Below are positions 35,131-43,419 of a stretch of DNA of 64,000 nucleotides, in pieces. Under the pieces are notes generated by a model. That model made no database searches. It saw only the letters and a list, made by a program, of their open reading frames with translations, and had not been told where the DNA came from. How positions within the stretch are numbered: position 1 is the first letter of the stretch; each line of letters begins with the position of its first letter. This stretch comes from an uncultured Anaeroplasmataceae bacterium (GTDB lineage Bacteria; Bacillota_I; Bacilli_A; Acholeplasmatales; Anaeroplasmataceae). Location: the NCBI GenBank assembly GCA_944325035.1, contig CALUYM010000002.1, forward strand, positions 71,329 to 135,328. The letters run 5' to 3'. Both the position numbers and the translations under genes were made by a program.

Positions 35131-35176
35131 AAAAATAGACCACACTAATTTTGGTGATTAGATGGTCTATTTTTTT
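35131..35176 (+). terminator. rmuC terminator overlapping the ytfI translation start
   Basis: AAAAATAGACCA pairs with TGGTCTATTTTT, extended by CTAAT/ATTAG. The loop contains the GGTGAT RBS, and the ATG of ytfI (35162) lies in the 3' arm, so the same hairpin can end rmuC transcripts and hide the ytfI start. Confidence 0.75.
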
Positions 35177-35695
35177 ATATATTTAAGTATTTTTATAGTT
35201 CTTTTTTCTAATGTACATTTGGTAATTGAGAATATAGGGAACAAAACAAAAGTTAGAATTAAAGTATTATATTTCATTAGTTTTAATCTAAAAGATAAAA
35301 AAATTGATAAAGAAATTCAAAAGTTAAAACAAATTTCTTTGAAAAAATTTATTAAAGATATTGATTTTATGCGTAAAAAACAAGGAATCTTAGGCTCTTT
35401 CTTTAATAAAAGTAGTATCAGTGAAATAGATATTATTTATTATGAACCGATAGATTCACTTGATTTAAAACGTGTTTTTTTTATGAATGAAACATTTCGT
35501 TTAGTATCTAATTTTATAAATGAAAACTTTCATATGGTTAAAAGCGAAAGTTATAATGTTAAGGTAAAAGAAAATATGGATATTGATTTTCACCTTAAAT
35601 TTAAAATAAATCTATTTAATTTGGTCTTTCTTGGTATAAAATTGATTATTGAAAACCATAATACTAAAAAAGAAAGTAGGCATAGCTATGAATGA
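35162..35695 (+). CDS. ytfI: DUF2953 protein (YtfI-like)
   Basis: A 177-residue DUF2953 protein. One N-terminal TM helix (residues 2-20, VYFFIYLSIFIVLFSNVHL) and a soluble remainder with FMRKKQGILGSFFNKSSISE and a C-terminal hydrophobic segment INLFNLVFLGIKLIIE. In Bacillus the ytfI gene directly precedes ytfJ (gerW) and the pair is sporulation-linked; the same order and an 8-bp overlap with the next gene are found here. The exact role is unknown. Confidence 0.8.
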   Translation: MVYFFIYLSIFIVLFSNVHLVIENIGNKTKVRIKVLYFISFNLKDKKIDKEIQKLKQISLKKFIKDIDFMRKKQGILGSFFNKSSISEIDIIYYEPIDSLDLKRVFFMNETFRLVSNFINENFHMVKSESYNVKVKENMDIDFHLKFKINLFNLVFLGIKLIIENHNTKKESRHSYE

Positions 35696-36050
35696 AAGTG
35701 AAAAATTCTTACAAACAAGTTTAGAAAATGTAAAAAGTTTAATTGATGTCAATAAAGTAATCGGAACACCAATCATGTCAAGTGAGGGGAAAATCATTAT
35801 TCCTTTAACAGAAGTTAGAGTTAGTTTTATTGCGGGTGGATCTGAATTTGGTAAATTAGATCGACAAAATTATCCGTTTGGTGGATTGACTGGTGGAAAT
35901 ATCGTAATGAGACCTACTGGTTTTTTAACAGTTGAAGAAGGAGAATTAAGCGTGATTGAGCTTGGAAATAAATCAATGTTTGAAACATTGATATTAGAAG
36001 ATATTCCAGCTTTAATTTCTAAATTTAGTAAAGAAAAAAGAACGAATTAA
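35688..36050 (+). CDS. ytfJ: GerW/YtfJ-family protein, second paralogue
   Basis: A 120-residue GerW. It shows the full family pattern: FLQTSLENVKSLIDVNKVIG, IIIPLTEVRVSFIAGG, the glycine-rich loop YPFGGLTGGNIVMRPTGFL and ISKFSKEK at the end. In Bacillus GerW is required for proper spore germination or SleB function. ATG 35688 was chosen because it overlaps the ytfI stop; the longer frame to 35649 has no RBS. Its stop shares bases with the convergent def stop (TTAA). Confidence 0.9.
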   Translation: MNESEKFLQTSLENVKSLIDVNKVIGTPIMSSEGKIIIPLTEVRVSFIAGGSEFGKLDRQNYPFGGLTGGNIVMRPTGFLTVEEGELSVIELGNKSMFETLILEDIPALISKFSKEKRTN

Positions 36051-36631
36051 TCTTCGTTCTCATCATTAATTTCAAACAATGGAAAAGCATTATCAATCTT
36101 TTCATATAGTTTATCAGTGAATAAAATTCCATCTAAGTGATCGTATTCATGTTGAAAAACGATTGCAGGATAACCTTTTAATTCAATTGTTTGAAACTTA
36201 AGTTTTTTATTAATAAAGTCATAGAAATAACCTTTTACCAAAATGGCATAATGGCGAGGGGTAATACCCTTTGTTTCACGGTTTACACTTAAACAGCCTT
36301 CGCCACCTGGTAAATAGGTAATTTCTTTAGATTTTGCGACAATTTTTGGATTAACTACTGACAAAGAGTAGTGTTTATTGTTTTCATCTAGAAAATCATC
36401 GAATTCGACTGCAAACATACGTTTATTATAACCAACTTGTGGGGCAGCAATTCCTACACCTGGTCTAATTCCATATTTCTTGACTAATTCTTCAACTTGT
36501 GAAGCTACGACATACTCATGAAGATTTTCTAATACATTTAAATCATCACTTGAAAGTGGAATTTGACACTCAAGTGATTTTTCTCTTAAACTTTCTGTGC
36601 CTTCTAAAACGATATCTTTTGCTAAATACAT
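36047..36631 (-). CDS. def: Peptide deformylase
   Basis: A 194-residue type 2 deformylase removing N-formyl groups from nascent proteins. The three motifs are intact: GVGIAAPQVGYNKRMF, EGCLSVNRETKG (metal Cys) and QHEYDHLDGILFTDK (HExxH ligands). The insertions relative to type 1 are typical of Gram-positive enzymes. I chose ATG 36631, spaced from RBS GGTGAT, over ATG codons at 36637 and 36649. Convergent with ytfJ, sharing the stop region. Confidence 0.95.
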   Translation of the reverse strand: MYLAKDIVLEGTESLREKSLECQIPLSSDDLNVLENLHEYVVASQVEELVKKYGIRPGVGIAAPQVGYNKRMFAVEFDDFLDENNKHYSLSVVNPKIVAKSKEITYLPGGEGCLSVNRETKGITPRHYAILVKGYFYDFINKKLKFQTIELKGYPAIVFQHEYDHLDGILFTDKLYEKIDNAFPLFEINDENED

Positions 36632-36676
36632 ATTCATCACCGCAAGCATTATAACACAACTAAAGATTAATTTCTA

Positions 36677-36808
36677 CTAATACCACGCTGATGCGCCGAT
36701 GATTACTAATAAAATGAATAGAACTAAGATTAATGCATATCCATATCCGCCACCTGTGCGGCCTTGGCAAGGAGTTTGACACCCTTGAGGCATACCATAA
36801 TAATACAT
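36677..36808 (-). CDS. YjcZ/SscA-like small sporulation-type peptide (43 aa)
   Basis: A 43-residue frame with a perfect GGAGGTGAT RBS. The N-terminal 24 residues are polar with glycine (MYYYGMPQGCQTPCQGRTGG then GYGY). The C-terminal 19 are one hydrophobic helix, ALILVLFILLVIIGASAWY, the hallmark of the YjcZ family of sporulation proteins (G-Y/F-Gx..vLFILLvIiGas). Family members are spore-coat-associated or of unknown function. Read together with GerW, YtfI and YlbD it is one of several spore-type relics here. Confidence 0.85.
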   Translation of the reverse strand: MYYYGMPQGCQTPCQGRTGGGYGYALILVLFILLVIIGASAWY

Positions 36809-36859
36809 GAAATCACCTCCTATTGTAGTCTATGTAATTTTTAGACTAATGCTTAGGAC

Positions 36860-37048
36860 TTAATCACGATATTCAATTTCTTCTTCATATCGTTCATCTT
36901 GTCGTAAACCTAAGAAACCTTCAACTCGTTTAAGTCGATTATTTAAATTTTTCACTTTTCGATTTAAACTATCTAATTCATAATACAAACGTTCTATCAT
37001 CTGATTTTCCATATAATATGGAGTGTTTGACATATTCTTTTTAAACAT
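36860..37048 (-). CDS. Small coiled-coil protein (62 aa), unknown
   Basis: A 62-residue frame with RBS AAGGGGATG. The central part is a heptad-rich coiled coil (MIERLYYELDSLNRKVKNL then NNRLKRVEGFLG), with a tyrosine- and acid-rich end (DERYEEEIEYRD). It sits upstream of the YjcZ-like gene in the same direction. No firm family; a spore-coat-associated role is conceivable from context. Confidence 0.65.
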   Translation of the reverse strand: MFKKNMSNTPYYMENQMIERLYYELDSLNRKVKNLNNRLKRVEGFLGLRQDERYEEEIEYRD

Positions 37049-37093
37049 ATTTCATCCCCTTCCTATTCTATGACATTTATAAGGAGTGGTGAC

Positions 37094-38416
37094 TTGAAAA
37101 ATAAAATTTTAGTCCATAGTGTCATTATTTTTATTATCTCAGTTAGTGTTCAACTAATAGGCTTTTATTTATTAAATCTTTTATCTAGAAATATTGATTT
37201 ATTAGTTTATTCAAAAACTATGTTAGTTTATTTTTTAGCACTAGACTTTGCTAGTCTTGGTCTTTTTAGTGCAACATCTAATAAAGTATCAAAGCTTAAC
37301 GATAAAGAGGTTTTAAAATTAACTGGTGGTGGCATTGTTGGTTTTTTGTGTATTGGAATAGTTATTTTTGTTAGTATCTTAATTTTAAATATAGTAAAAT
37401 TCAAAGAAACAGATTATTTTAATATTTTTTTGATTCTTAGTGTTGGTGTTTCTTTAATGCCCACGACTACATTTTTAAAAGGTGTTAATCAAGGTAAATT
37501 AAAACCATATATTGTTCTTTTAGGCGATATTTTGCAAAAAATAATTTTATTTAGCGGATTTATTTTAGCTATTAAATTAAAAAAAGAAACGATTATTTAT
37601 TACGCTCATAGTTTAGGTATTTTTTTAAATCTAATCTATTTTATGATAATCACTAAAAAAAGAAGAGGTAAGTTTCCATATCAGATTTTATTAAAAGGTT
37701 TATTAATATTACCATTTGTTTTACTTTTACCATTATTCAATATTGTTGATTTATTAACATACAAGAGTTTAGAAATAACAGATAGTGTTTTTTATTTATA
37801 CAATTTTCAAGCAATACGTATGCTTAGTTTCCCACTATCTTTTTTAGTATTATTGTCTGGTTTATATCTACCTTACCTTAATCGGAAAAAGAAAGAGTTT
37901 CCTGTTTATTATTTAACGATTTTAACGTTTATAATTTATATTCTAATTTTTTTATTTAAAGATAAGTTATATGCATTAATGTATAATAATTTAGACGGAA
38001 TAGAATTATTTAATAATCTATTAATTGGTTTCTTTTTCTTATCACTTATTAAATTATATTTAGTAGAGATAATAAGAAAACGACATATATTAGTTTCTAG
38101 TATATTTATTTTATCTATTGTTTTAAAACTAATTTTTAATTATAGTTTTATTTCTTCAGGTATTAGTGTTGTAATTCAGAGCTTTAATTTAACTATTTTT
38201 ATTCTATTTTTAGTAGTTGTGATTGCGTTGGGTAAAAATCGATCAAATGAACGACTAGAGATAATTAAGAGTTTTATTTTTATTTCAGTTTTTTTTATGA
38301 TAAATTTTTTCCTTAGAAATGTATTATTAATAAATTTTTTTATCAATGGATTCTCGTTTAGTCTTATTTTAACCATAATTATATCGCCATTTATTGGACT
38401 TGTTTTAAAAAAATAA
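37094..38416 (+). CDS. MOP-superfamily flippase-like membrane protein
   Basis: An approximately 440-residue integral membrane protein with about 12-14 hydrophobic segments, of the polysaccharide/lipid flippase (SpoVB/MurJ/Wzx-like) type. Examples are the first helix SVIIFIISVSVQLIGFYLLN and the internal LSVGVSLMPTTTFLKGVNQG, reminiscent of this superfamily. TTG 37094 was chosen because AAGGAG lies 8 bp before it; an in-frame ATG at 37070 lacks an RBS. The substrate is unknown. No glycan biosynthesis genes are adjacent. Confidence 0.6.
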   Translation: MKNKILVHSVIIFIISVSVQLIGFYLLNLLSRNIDLLVYSKTMLVYFLALDFASLGLFSATSNKVSKLNDKEVLKLTGGGIVGFLCIGIVIFVSILILNIVKFKETDYFNIFLILSVGVSLMPTTTFLKGVNQGKLKPYIVLLGDILQKIILFSGFILAIKLKKETIIYYAHSLGIFLNLIYFMIITKKRRGKFPYQILLKGLLILPFVLLLPLFNIVDLLTYKSLEITDSVFYLYNFQAIRMLSFPLSFLVLLSGLYLPYLNRKKKEFPVYYLTILTFIIYILIFLFKDKLYALMYNNLDGIELFNNLLIGFFFLSLIKLYLVEIIRKRHILVSSIFILSIVLKLIFNYSFISSGISVVIQSFNLTIFILFLVVVIALGKNRSNERLEIIKSFIFISVFFMINFFLRNVLLINFFINGFSFSLILTIIISPFIGLVLKK

Positions 38417-38467
38417 GACAAAGTATGAAAAATTATGATATAATCATTCATAAAGGAATGGATATTT

Positions 38468-38992
38468 ATGATAATTTTGACAGGAGCCTCAGCATCTGGC
38501 AAGACTGAAGTTGGAAAATGTTTGGCTAAAAAATATAATTATAAGAAAGTAATCACATACACGACTAGAAACAAACGTGTAGGTGAGGTCAATGATATAG
38601 ATTATCATTTTATTTCAAAAGAAGAATTCAAAAGATTAGAAAAAACAGATTTTTTCTTTGAAACTATGGAATATAATGGAAACTTTTATGGAACAGCTAG
38701 ATCATCATTATGTAAAAATTGTTATTTAATCGTAGATTATAAAGGTCTTAAAAAGTTTTTAAACTCAAATATTCCATTTACTTCTTTTTTTCTAGATGCA
38801 AGTGAAGCAGTTAGATATAATCGGATGATAAGACGTGCTGATGGAGAAGACAATGCTAAACGCCGTTTAGAAGTGGATCGAATTGCATTTCCTGATGAGA
38901 TGCGAAGCTTGGTAGACTATGTGATCGATGGAGATAATTTAACTGTCGAAGAAGAGACTGATTTAGTCTATTTGAAAAGTCACAAAGAATAA
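38468..38992 (+). CDS. Guanylate-kinase-like protein
   Basis: A 174-residue P-loop kinase. P-loop GASASGKTEVG, GMP-binding TYTTRNKRVGEVNDIDYHFI, the following YNGNFYG and the lid segment NRMIRRADGEDNAKRRLE are all guanylate-kinase features. It is shorter than Gmk (about 205) and is not beside rpoZ, so it may be a second, divergent copy rather than the essential enzyme. RBS AAAGGAATGG. A hairpin follows that also covers the ylbD RBS. Confidence 0.8.
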   Translation: MIILTGASASGKTEVGKCLAKKYNYKKVITYTTRNKRVGEVNDIDYHFISKEEFKRLEKTDFFFETMEYNGNFYGTARSSLCKNCYLIVDYKGLKKFLNSNIPFTSFFLDASEAVRYNRMIRRADGEDNAKRRLEVDRIAFPDEMRSLVDYVIDGDNLTVEEETDLVYLKSHKE

Positions 38993-38999
38993 AAAAAAA

Positions 39000-39020
39000 C
39001 ATATCCTATAATAGGATGTG
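39000..39020 (+). promoter_or_regulatory. Hairpin overlapping the ylbD ribosome binding site
   Basis: CATATCCTA pairs with TAGGATGTG around TAA. The 3' arm contains GGATGTGAT, the ylbD RBS, six bases before the ATG. Read on the minus strand it is followed by nine T, so it could also act as a terminator there. Confidence 0.55.
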
Positions 39021-39025
39021 ATTTA

Positions 39026-39418
39026 ATGAGTAAACTTGATGAATTTAAGGCATATTTAAAACTTCATCCAGGATTACAAAATGAGGTAATAAATCGTAAA
39101 CTTAGTTGGCAAGAGGTTTACGAAACTTGGACTTTAGCCGATGATGATCCATTCAAAGAATATGGCATTAAGGATAAAATAAAAAAAGAAGATAAAGTAG
39201 TAAAAGAAGAAGTTAAAGAGGAATCGACAGAAGATATGGTAAAAACTTTATTAGGTTATGCTAAAAAGATAAATCCTGACAATGTAACAAAGTATGTAAC
39301 ATCAATTCAAAAAATATTAGAACTTCTCTCATCATTTGGTGCAGGAGCGACTGCCGCTTCGATTAAAAAGAATTCAGCTGACCCATTATTTGATCGTAAA
39401 TTCGATGATTGGTACTGA
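39026..39418 (+). CDS. ylbD: YlbD-family putative spore coat protein
   Basis: A 130-residue YlbD. The N-terminus carries the family signature KLDEFKAYLKLHPGLQNEVI and LSWQEVYETWTLADDDPFKE. A charged linker is followed by a helical C-terminal half (MVKTLLGYAKKINPDNVTKY). In Bacillus YlbD is found in the spore coat. Its TGA overlaps the ylbE ATG (TGATG). First gene of the conserved ylbDEFG cluster. Confidence 0.88.
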   Translation: MSKLDEFKAYLKLHPGLQNEVINRKLSWQEVYETWTLADDDPFKEYGIKDKIKKEDKVVKEEVKEESTEDMVKTLLGYAKKINPDNVTKYVTSIQKILELLSSFGAGATAASIKKNSADPLFDRKFDDWY

Positions 39419-39645
39419 TGAATAATTATGATTTTATGATGTATTTGTATCAAAATCCGGAGTATTTAAATTATTTAAGATATCATCCTAAATGGTATAA
39501 AGTTTTATATTATGAAGGAAATTATGATGAGTTTTTACGGTATGTAAAAAAAGAATTGCAGTTAAGACTTACGGATAAAATGGAGAATTTTAAGAGAAAT
39601 TTATTGATGCTACAAAGCTTAGGTTCTTATCTTGGAAAAAAGTAG
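39418..39645 (+). CDS. ylbE: YlbE-like protein
   Basis: A 75-residue YlbE-like protein (MNNYDFMMYLYQNPEYLNYL, then RYHPKWYKVLYYEGNYDEFL). It is small, aromatic-rich, helical, and of unknown function. The start overlaps the ylbD stop by one base. Order between ylbD and ylbF as in Bacillus. Confidence 0.88.
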   Translation: MNNYDFMMYLYQNPEYLNYLRYHPKWYKVLYYEGNYDEFLRYVKKELQLRLTDKMENFKRNLLMLQSLGSYLGKK

Positions 39646-39651
39646 GTATAT

Positions 39652-40011
39652 ATGAACGCTATAATTTATGAAGATTTAGATAATTTTTTAGAAGAATTTA
39701 CATCTCAAGAACAGTTTAAAGAATTGCTTAGTTTAAAAAAAACAATTGATGATAAATATTTCAAAGAAATTATGTATTTTAAACAAAAAGAAATGGAATA
39801 TAACGAAGCTTTAAAATATGAATCGTATTATGATAATATAGAGGATATTAAGAATAAGTTAAGTTTAGCTAAACAAAAATTATTTGAAAAAGATGAGGTA
39901 AGGCGATATTTAAAGTTAGAAAGACTCTTAAGCCAAGACTTAGTTAGACTTTCTAATGAATTAGCCCAAACATTTAGTAATAAATTTAATTTAAAAAAGA
40001 TAATCGGGTGA
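39652..40011 (+). CDS. ylbF: YlbF-family protein (RNase Y specificity complex)
   Basis: A 119-residue helical YlbF. In B. subtilis YlbF, YmcA and YaaT form the Y-complex that steers RNase Y and affects competence, biofilm and sporulation. The family core is DNFLEEFTSQEQFKELLSLKK, then MYFKQKEMEYNEALKYESYY, and the C-terminal LSQDLVRLSNELAQTFSNKF. Length is near the 149 of Bacillus minus the Cys-rich tail that binds Fe-S; that tail is absent here. Confidence 0.85.
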   Translation: MNAIIYEDLDNFLEEFTSQEQFKELLSLKKTIDDKYFKEIMYFKQKEMEYNEALKYESYYDNIEDIKNKLSLAKQKLFEKDEVRRYLKLERLLSQDLVRLSNELAQTFSNKFNLKKIIG

Positions 40012-40015
40012 TATT

Positions 40016-40237
40016 ATGGTAGAAAGAATGAGTGTTGTTGTGTATTTTACAAATGATGATTATATTAAACAACTAGCTAAAAAAGATATTAACATTTATT
40101 ATATTTCAGCAAATCAAAAGTACGCAATTTTATATTTTGACAAAGTAAAAGAAAAAGAAGTCTTAAATTTATTAAATCATAAGACAATTATATCAATTGA
40201 AACAAGTGAAGTACCATATAGTCAATATACATTTTAA
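40016..40237 (+). CDS. ylbG: YlbG-family protein (DUF2129)
   Basis: A 73-residue DUF2129 protein (RMSVVVYFTNDDYIKQLAKK, YYISANQKYAILYFD). The RBS GGGTGAT is 4 bp after the ylbF stop. Function unknown; conserved neighbour of ylbF. The usual next genes rsmD and coaD do not follow here. Confidence 0.88.
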   Translation: MVERMSVVVYFTNDDYIKQLAKKDINIYYISANQKYAILYFDKVKEKEVLNLLNHKTIISIETSEVPYSQYTF

Positions 40238-40331
40238 AGTTTAGTTTTTAAAAGACTAATAATATTTTAAATTAAGATAGCTTCTTTGATAATGAAAAAT
40301 TATAAAGAACTATTTTTTATAAAATAATCAC

Positions 40332-40375
40332 TGTCAAGAAAAAAGACTTGACAAGTGTTTTTGTTATGATATAAT
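40332..40375 (+). promoter_or_regulatory. rpsP promoter with an inverted repeat over the -35
   Basis: TTGACA (40348-40353), 16 bp, TATAAT (40370-40375). TGTCAAG (40332-40338) and CTTGACA (40347-40353) form a 7-bp inverted repeat that covers the -35. Confidence 0.8.
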
Positions 40376-40408
40376 TAAGAAGTAAATTTTAAGAAGGAGT
40401 GAAATACT

Positions 40409-40660
40409 ATGGCAGTTAAAATTAGATTACAAAGATTTGGAGCTCACAAGAACCCTCAATATCGTATTGTAGCATGTGATTCAAGATCACCTCGTGATGG
40501 TAAGTTCCTTGAAATTTTAGGTACTTATAATCCAATTGCAAACCCTGCAATCGTTAATGTTAATGCAGAAGCTACTACAAAGTGGTTAAACAACGGTGCT
40601 CAACCTACTCAAACTGTTAAGAATATCTTAAAGAGTCTTGATGTTAAGCCTACTAAGTAA
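40409..40660 (+). CDS. rpsP: Ribosomal protein bS16
   Basis: An 83-residue bS16 of the 30S subunit. The N-terminus [20 protein letters not shown] and the core [18 protein letters not shown] are diagnostic. RBS AAGGAGTG. It has its own consensus promoter and begins the rpsP-khpA transcript. The codon use is noticeably richer in GC-ending codons than neighbours, as expected for a highly expressed gene. Confidence 0.98.
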   Translation: MAVKIRLQRFGAHKNPQYRIVACDSRSPRDGKFLEILGTYNPIANPAIVNVNAEATTKWLNNGAQPTQTVKNILKSLDVKPTK

Positions 40661-40676
40661 TTAGTGGAGGTGCCCA

Positions 40677-40922
40677 GTGGAAAATTTTGAAGTTTTAATT
40701 CAAAACCTTATCCAACCTCTTCTTTCTTTTCCTAATGAACTTAAAGTAGAAAGCTTAGGTGACAAAGAAGGATTCTTAACTTTTGAAGTTAAGGTGCATC
40801 CTTCAGATTTAGGCCGCGTAATCGGTAAGAATGGACACATCGCGCAAGCAATTCGTACCATCCTTTATGCCGCATCAGCTAAAGAAGGAATAAAGGTTCG
40901 CTTAAATATAGAATCTAAGTAA
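40677..40922 (+). CDS. khpA: KH-domain RNA-binding protein KhpA
   Basis: An 81-residue KhpA (YlqC). The single KH domain has the GxxG loop in DLGRVIGKNGHIAQAIRTIL. It normally pairs with KhpB and influences translation and cell division. The start is GTG with an excellent GGAGGTG RBS. It lies 16 bp after rpsP, as in many Firmicutes; rimM-trmD follow after addBA. Confidence 0.95.
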   Translation: MENFEVLIQNLIQPLLSFPNELKVESLGDKEGFLTFEVKVHPSDLGRVIGKNGHIAQAIRTILYAASAKEGIKVRLNIESK

Positions 40923-40936
40923 TAAATAACTTTAAT

Positions 40937-40986
40937 GGGACTGCGAAGTAATTCGGAATTATTCGAATTATTTCCAGCCCTTTTTT
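40937..40986 (+). terminator. Terminator of rpsP-khpA
   Basis: Outer stem GGGACTG/CAGCCC plus inner GAAGTAATTCG/CGAATTATTTC, then six T. It separates the ribosomal genes from addB. Confidence 0.85.
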
Positions 40987-41034
40987 CTTTTTTAGAATTA
41001 AAATTATGGTATAATCTTTTCGTGAGGTGGGTTT

Positions 41035-43419
41035 ATGCTAGATTTTAAGGAAGGATATATTGTCTTAGAAAATAGTGATAAAGAAGTGATTTTAAAAGAA
41101 TTAGCTTTAACTAATACTTTTAAGCAATATACATATATAACTTTAAAAGAATTGAAAAAAAAGTTAACCTTTGAAATTTTACCAGAAGCTTTGGTTAAAG
41201 TTTGTTTAAAATATAATTTTAAGCCAGAAGTTGCTAAGAACTATTTATTTGCTTTAAGTAGTTTAAACGGTAAGTTTTTAACAGATAAAGGTTTGTTTCT
41301 AAAAGAAATATATGATTTTTTGAAAGCTGAAAACTTGATTAAAGAAGATAATTTGTTTAAAAAATATGCTAAACAAATACATTTTACTTTTTACGGATAT
41401 GAAGATACTAAAGAATTAAATTATGTATTAAGTATGATTGAAAACTATGATATAGTTGAAATTAAAAAAGATGAATTTAATAAAGATTTTAAAGTGAATA
41501 CATTTAAAGAAATTGATCAAGAATTAGGCTATGTTTTCAGTCAAATATTTGAATTAATAAAAAAAGGTATTTCTTTAAATAAAATTAAGCTATGTAATGT
41601 ATCAAGTGAATATACATTTTTAATAAAAAGATACGAACGTCTTTATAATTTAAATATTAATCAAGGCTTTGATAATAATTTACTTCAAACTTCGTTTTCT
41701 AAAGATTTTTTTGATTTGATAAAGTCGAATAGTTTAAATGAAGTTATTCAATTGTTAACGCAAAAATATGATAATGACCTGGTTAATAAATTGATTCATA
41801 TAATAAATGATTATGGGTTATATAATTACAATCCAAATAATATAAAATCAGTTTACCATATGATATTGAAGGAATTGAAATTTACGAAAGATGTTTATCA
41901 AGATGAAATTGAGTGTATTGATTTAAACGAACTAGTAAATTTTAAAGATGATTATGTATTTTTATTGAATTTTAATATAGATGTCCCACGTATAAAAAAG
42001 GATGAGGAATATTTAACGGATAATGATAAAAAAATTTTAGATATGGATACATCAAATGAAATTAATATTAAAACTAAAAAACGTTTTATTCAAAGTATCC
42101 TTAAAATGAAGCATGTAACGATCACTTTTTCCTATATGCATAGTTTTAGAAATGCAATTATATCACCATTACTTAAAGAAAACGGTTTTAAAGAAGAAAA
42201 ATTTAGTTCAAAATACTATCCCATTGGTTATGAAAAAGTCTCAGATGACTTATATTTAGCATCGTCATGTGATAATTTATTGAAGTATAATGAAAAAAAT
42301 GAAATGTTAGATAAATATTATTATAAAGAATTGAAATATAATACTTTTGATAATAGCTATAAAGTCAAAGATATGACAAAGATTACATCTTTCCTTCCTA
42401 AACCTTTAAAGCTTTCATATACAGATATGAATAGTTATTTGAGTTGTCCATTTTCTTATTATCTAAAAAAAGTGTTGAATATTGATGAATTCGAAGTTAC
42501 ATTAGACACAGTTTTAGGAAATTATGCTCATCTTTTATTAGAAGCTTTTGAATTAGAACAGCCTGTTTTTGATTTTGAAAAACGTAGTGAAGAAATAAAA
42601 AATGAGATTATATCGCAAGCAATTGAATCAGAATACCATTATTCAGAAAAAGATGAATATTATTTGAATAAGATGAAAAAAAATATAGCTTTAGTTATAG
42701 ATGTAATCAAAGAGCATAAAAATCATACTCGATTGAAACAAGTTTACTGTGAAAAGAAAATGGATGTTACTGATTCTAAATTGATTTTTAAAGGTTTTAT
42801 TGATAAAATTTGGTATGAAAAAATTGATGATATAAGCTATGTAGCTATTATTGACTATAAAACAGGTAACGATGTGGCTAGCGTTGATGATTTATCATTA
42901 GGTATTAATTTACAATTACCAATATATATCTATCTTTTACGACATAATGATAAATTAAAAAATGCTAAATTAGTTGGTTTTTATCTCCAAAAAATAAATA
43001 TATTAAATCCTGCTAAAAATGAAAAAATTTCCGAAATTGAACAAAAACGGAAAAATATAATGTTAGAAGGTTATACTAATCCAGAATTAGTTGATTATAT
43101 TGATTCAACTGAAACAAAAGATTATTTAAAAAAGTTCAAACTAAAAAAAGATGGCACTCATACTGCTAATTCAAAAGTTTTCAATGAAAATGATGAAGAA
43201 AAATGGTTAGCTATTGTTGAAAAGAAAATTCAAGATTGTTTAACAGGCATTAATAATGGTGATTTTAAAATTGTATCTAAATTAATTGATAATAAAAATG
43301 TTAGTTGTCGTTTTTGTCATTTTAAAGATGTATGTTTTAAAACTATTAAAGATAATCTTTACTTAGAAAGCGAAAAACAAGAGAAGAAGGAAGGAGTTGA
43401 TGAAGATGCCGATGAATGA
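41035..43419 (+). CDS. addB: AddB-like PD-(D/E)XK nuclease subunit, compact
   Basis: A 794-residue AddB/RexB-type subunit of the AddAB double-strand break processing complex. The C-terminal nuclease has YTDMNSYLSCPFSYYLKK, GFIDKIWYEKI, VAIIDYKTGNDVA and INLQLPIYIYLL. The iron-sulfur cysteines are SC in YLSCPF and C-x2-C-x5-C in SCRFCHFKDVCF, exactly AddB spacing. The N-terminal helicase-like half lacks a Walker A, unlike B. subtilis AddB (about 1160 residues), so this is a short, ATP-site-free form. RBS GAGGTGG, and TATAAT lies about 20 bp upstream. It overlaps the addA start. Confidence 0.88.
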   Translation: MLDFKEGYIVLENSDKEVILKELALTNTFKQYTYITLKELKKKLTFEILPEALVKVCLKYNFKPEVAKNYLFALSSLNGKFLTDKGLFLKEIYDFLKAENLIKEDNLFKKYAKQIHFTFYGYEDTKELNYVLSMIENYDIVEIKKDEFNKDFKVNTFKEIDQELGYVFSQIFELIKKGISLNKIKLCNVSSEYTFLIKRYERLYNLNINQGFDNNLLQTSFSKDFFDLIKSNSLNEVIQLLTQKYDNDLVNKLIHIINDYGLYNYNPNNIKSVYHMILKELKFTKDVYQDEIECIDLNELVNFKDDYVFLLNFNIDVPRIKKDEEYLTDNDKKILDMDTSNEINIKTKKRFIQSILKMKHVTITFSYMHSFRNAIISPLLKENGFKEEKFSSKYYPIGYEKVSDDLYLASSCDNLLKYNEKNEMLDKYYYKELKYNTFDNSYKVKDMTKITSFLPKPLKLSYTDMNSYLSCPFSYYLKKVLNIDEFEVTLDTVLGNYAHLLLEAFELEQPVFDFEKRSEEIKNEIISQAIESEYHYSEKDEYYLNKMKKNIALVIDVIKEHKNHTRLKQVYCEKKMDVTDSKLIFKGFIDKIWYEKIDDISYVAIIDYKTGNDVASVDDLSLGINLQLPIYIYLLRHNDKLKNAKLVGFYLQKINILNPAKNEKISEIEQKRKNIMLEGYTNPELVDYIDSTETKDYLKKFKLKKDGTHTANSKVFNENDEEKWLAIVEKKIQDCLTGINNGDFKIVSKLIDNKNVSCRFCHFKDVCFKTIKDNLYLESEKQEKKEGVDEDADE

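Noticed and set aside
40409..40660. Higher GC and C-ending codons in rpsP, rplS and pyk as a sign of transfer
   Set aside because: This is the normal codon bias of highly expressed genes in an AT-rich genome.
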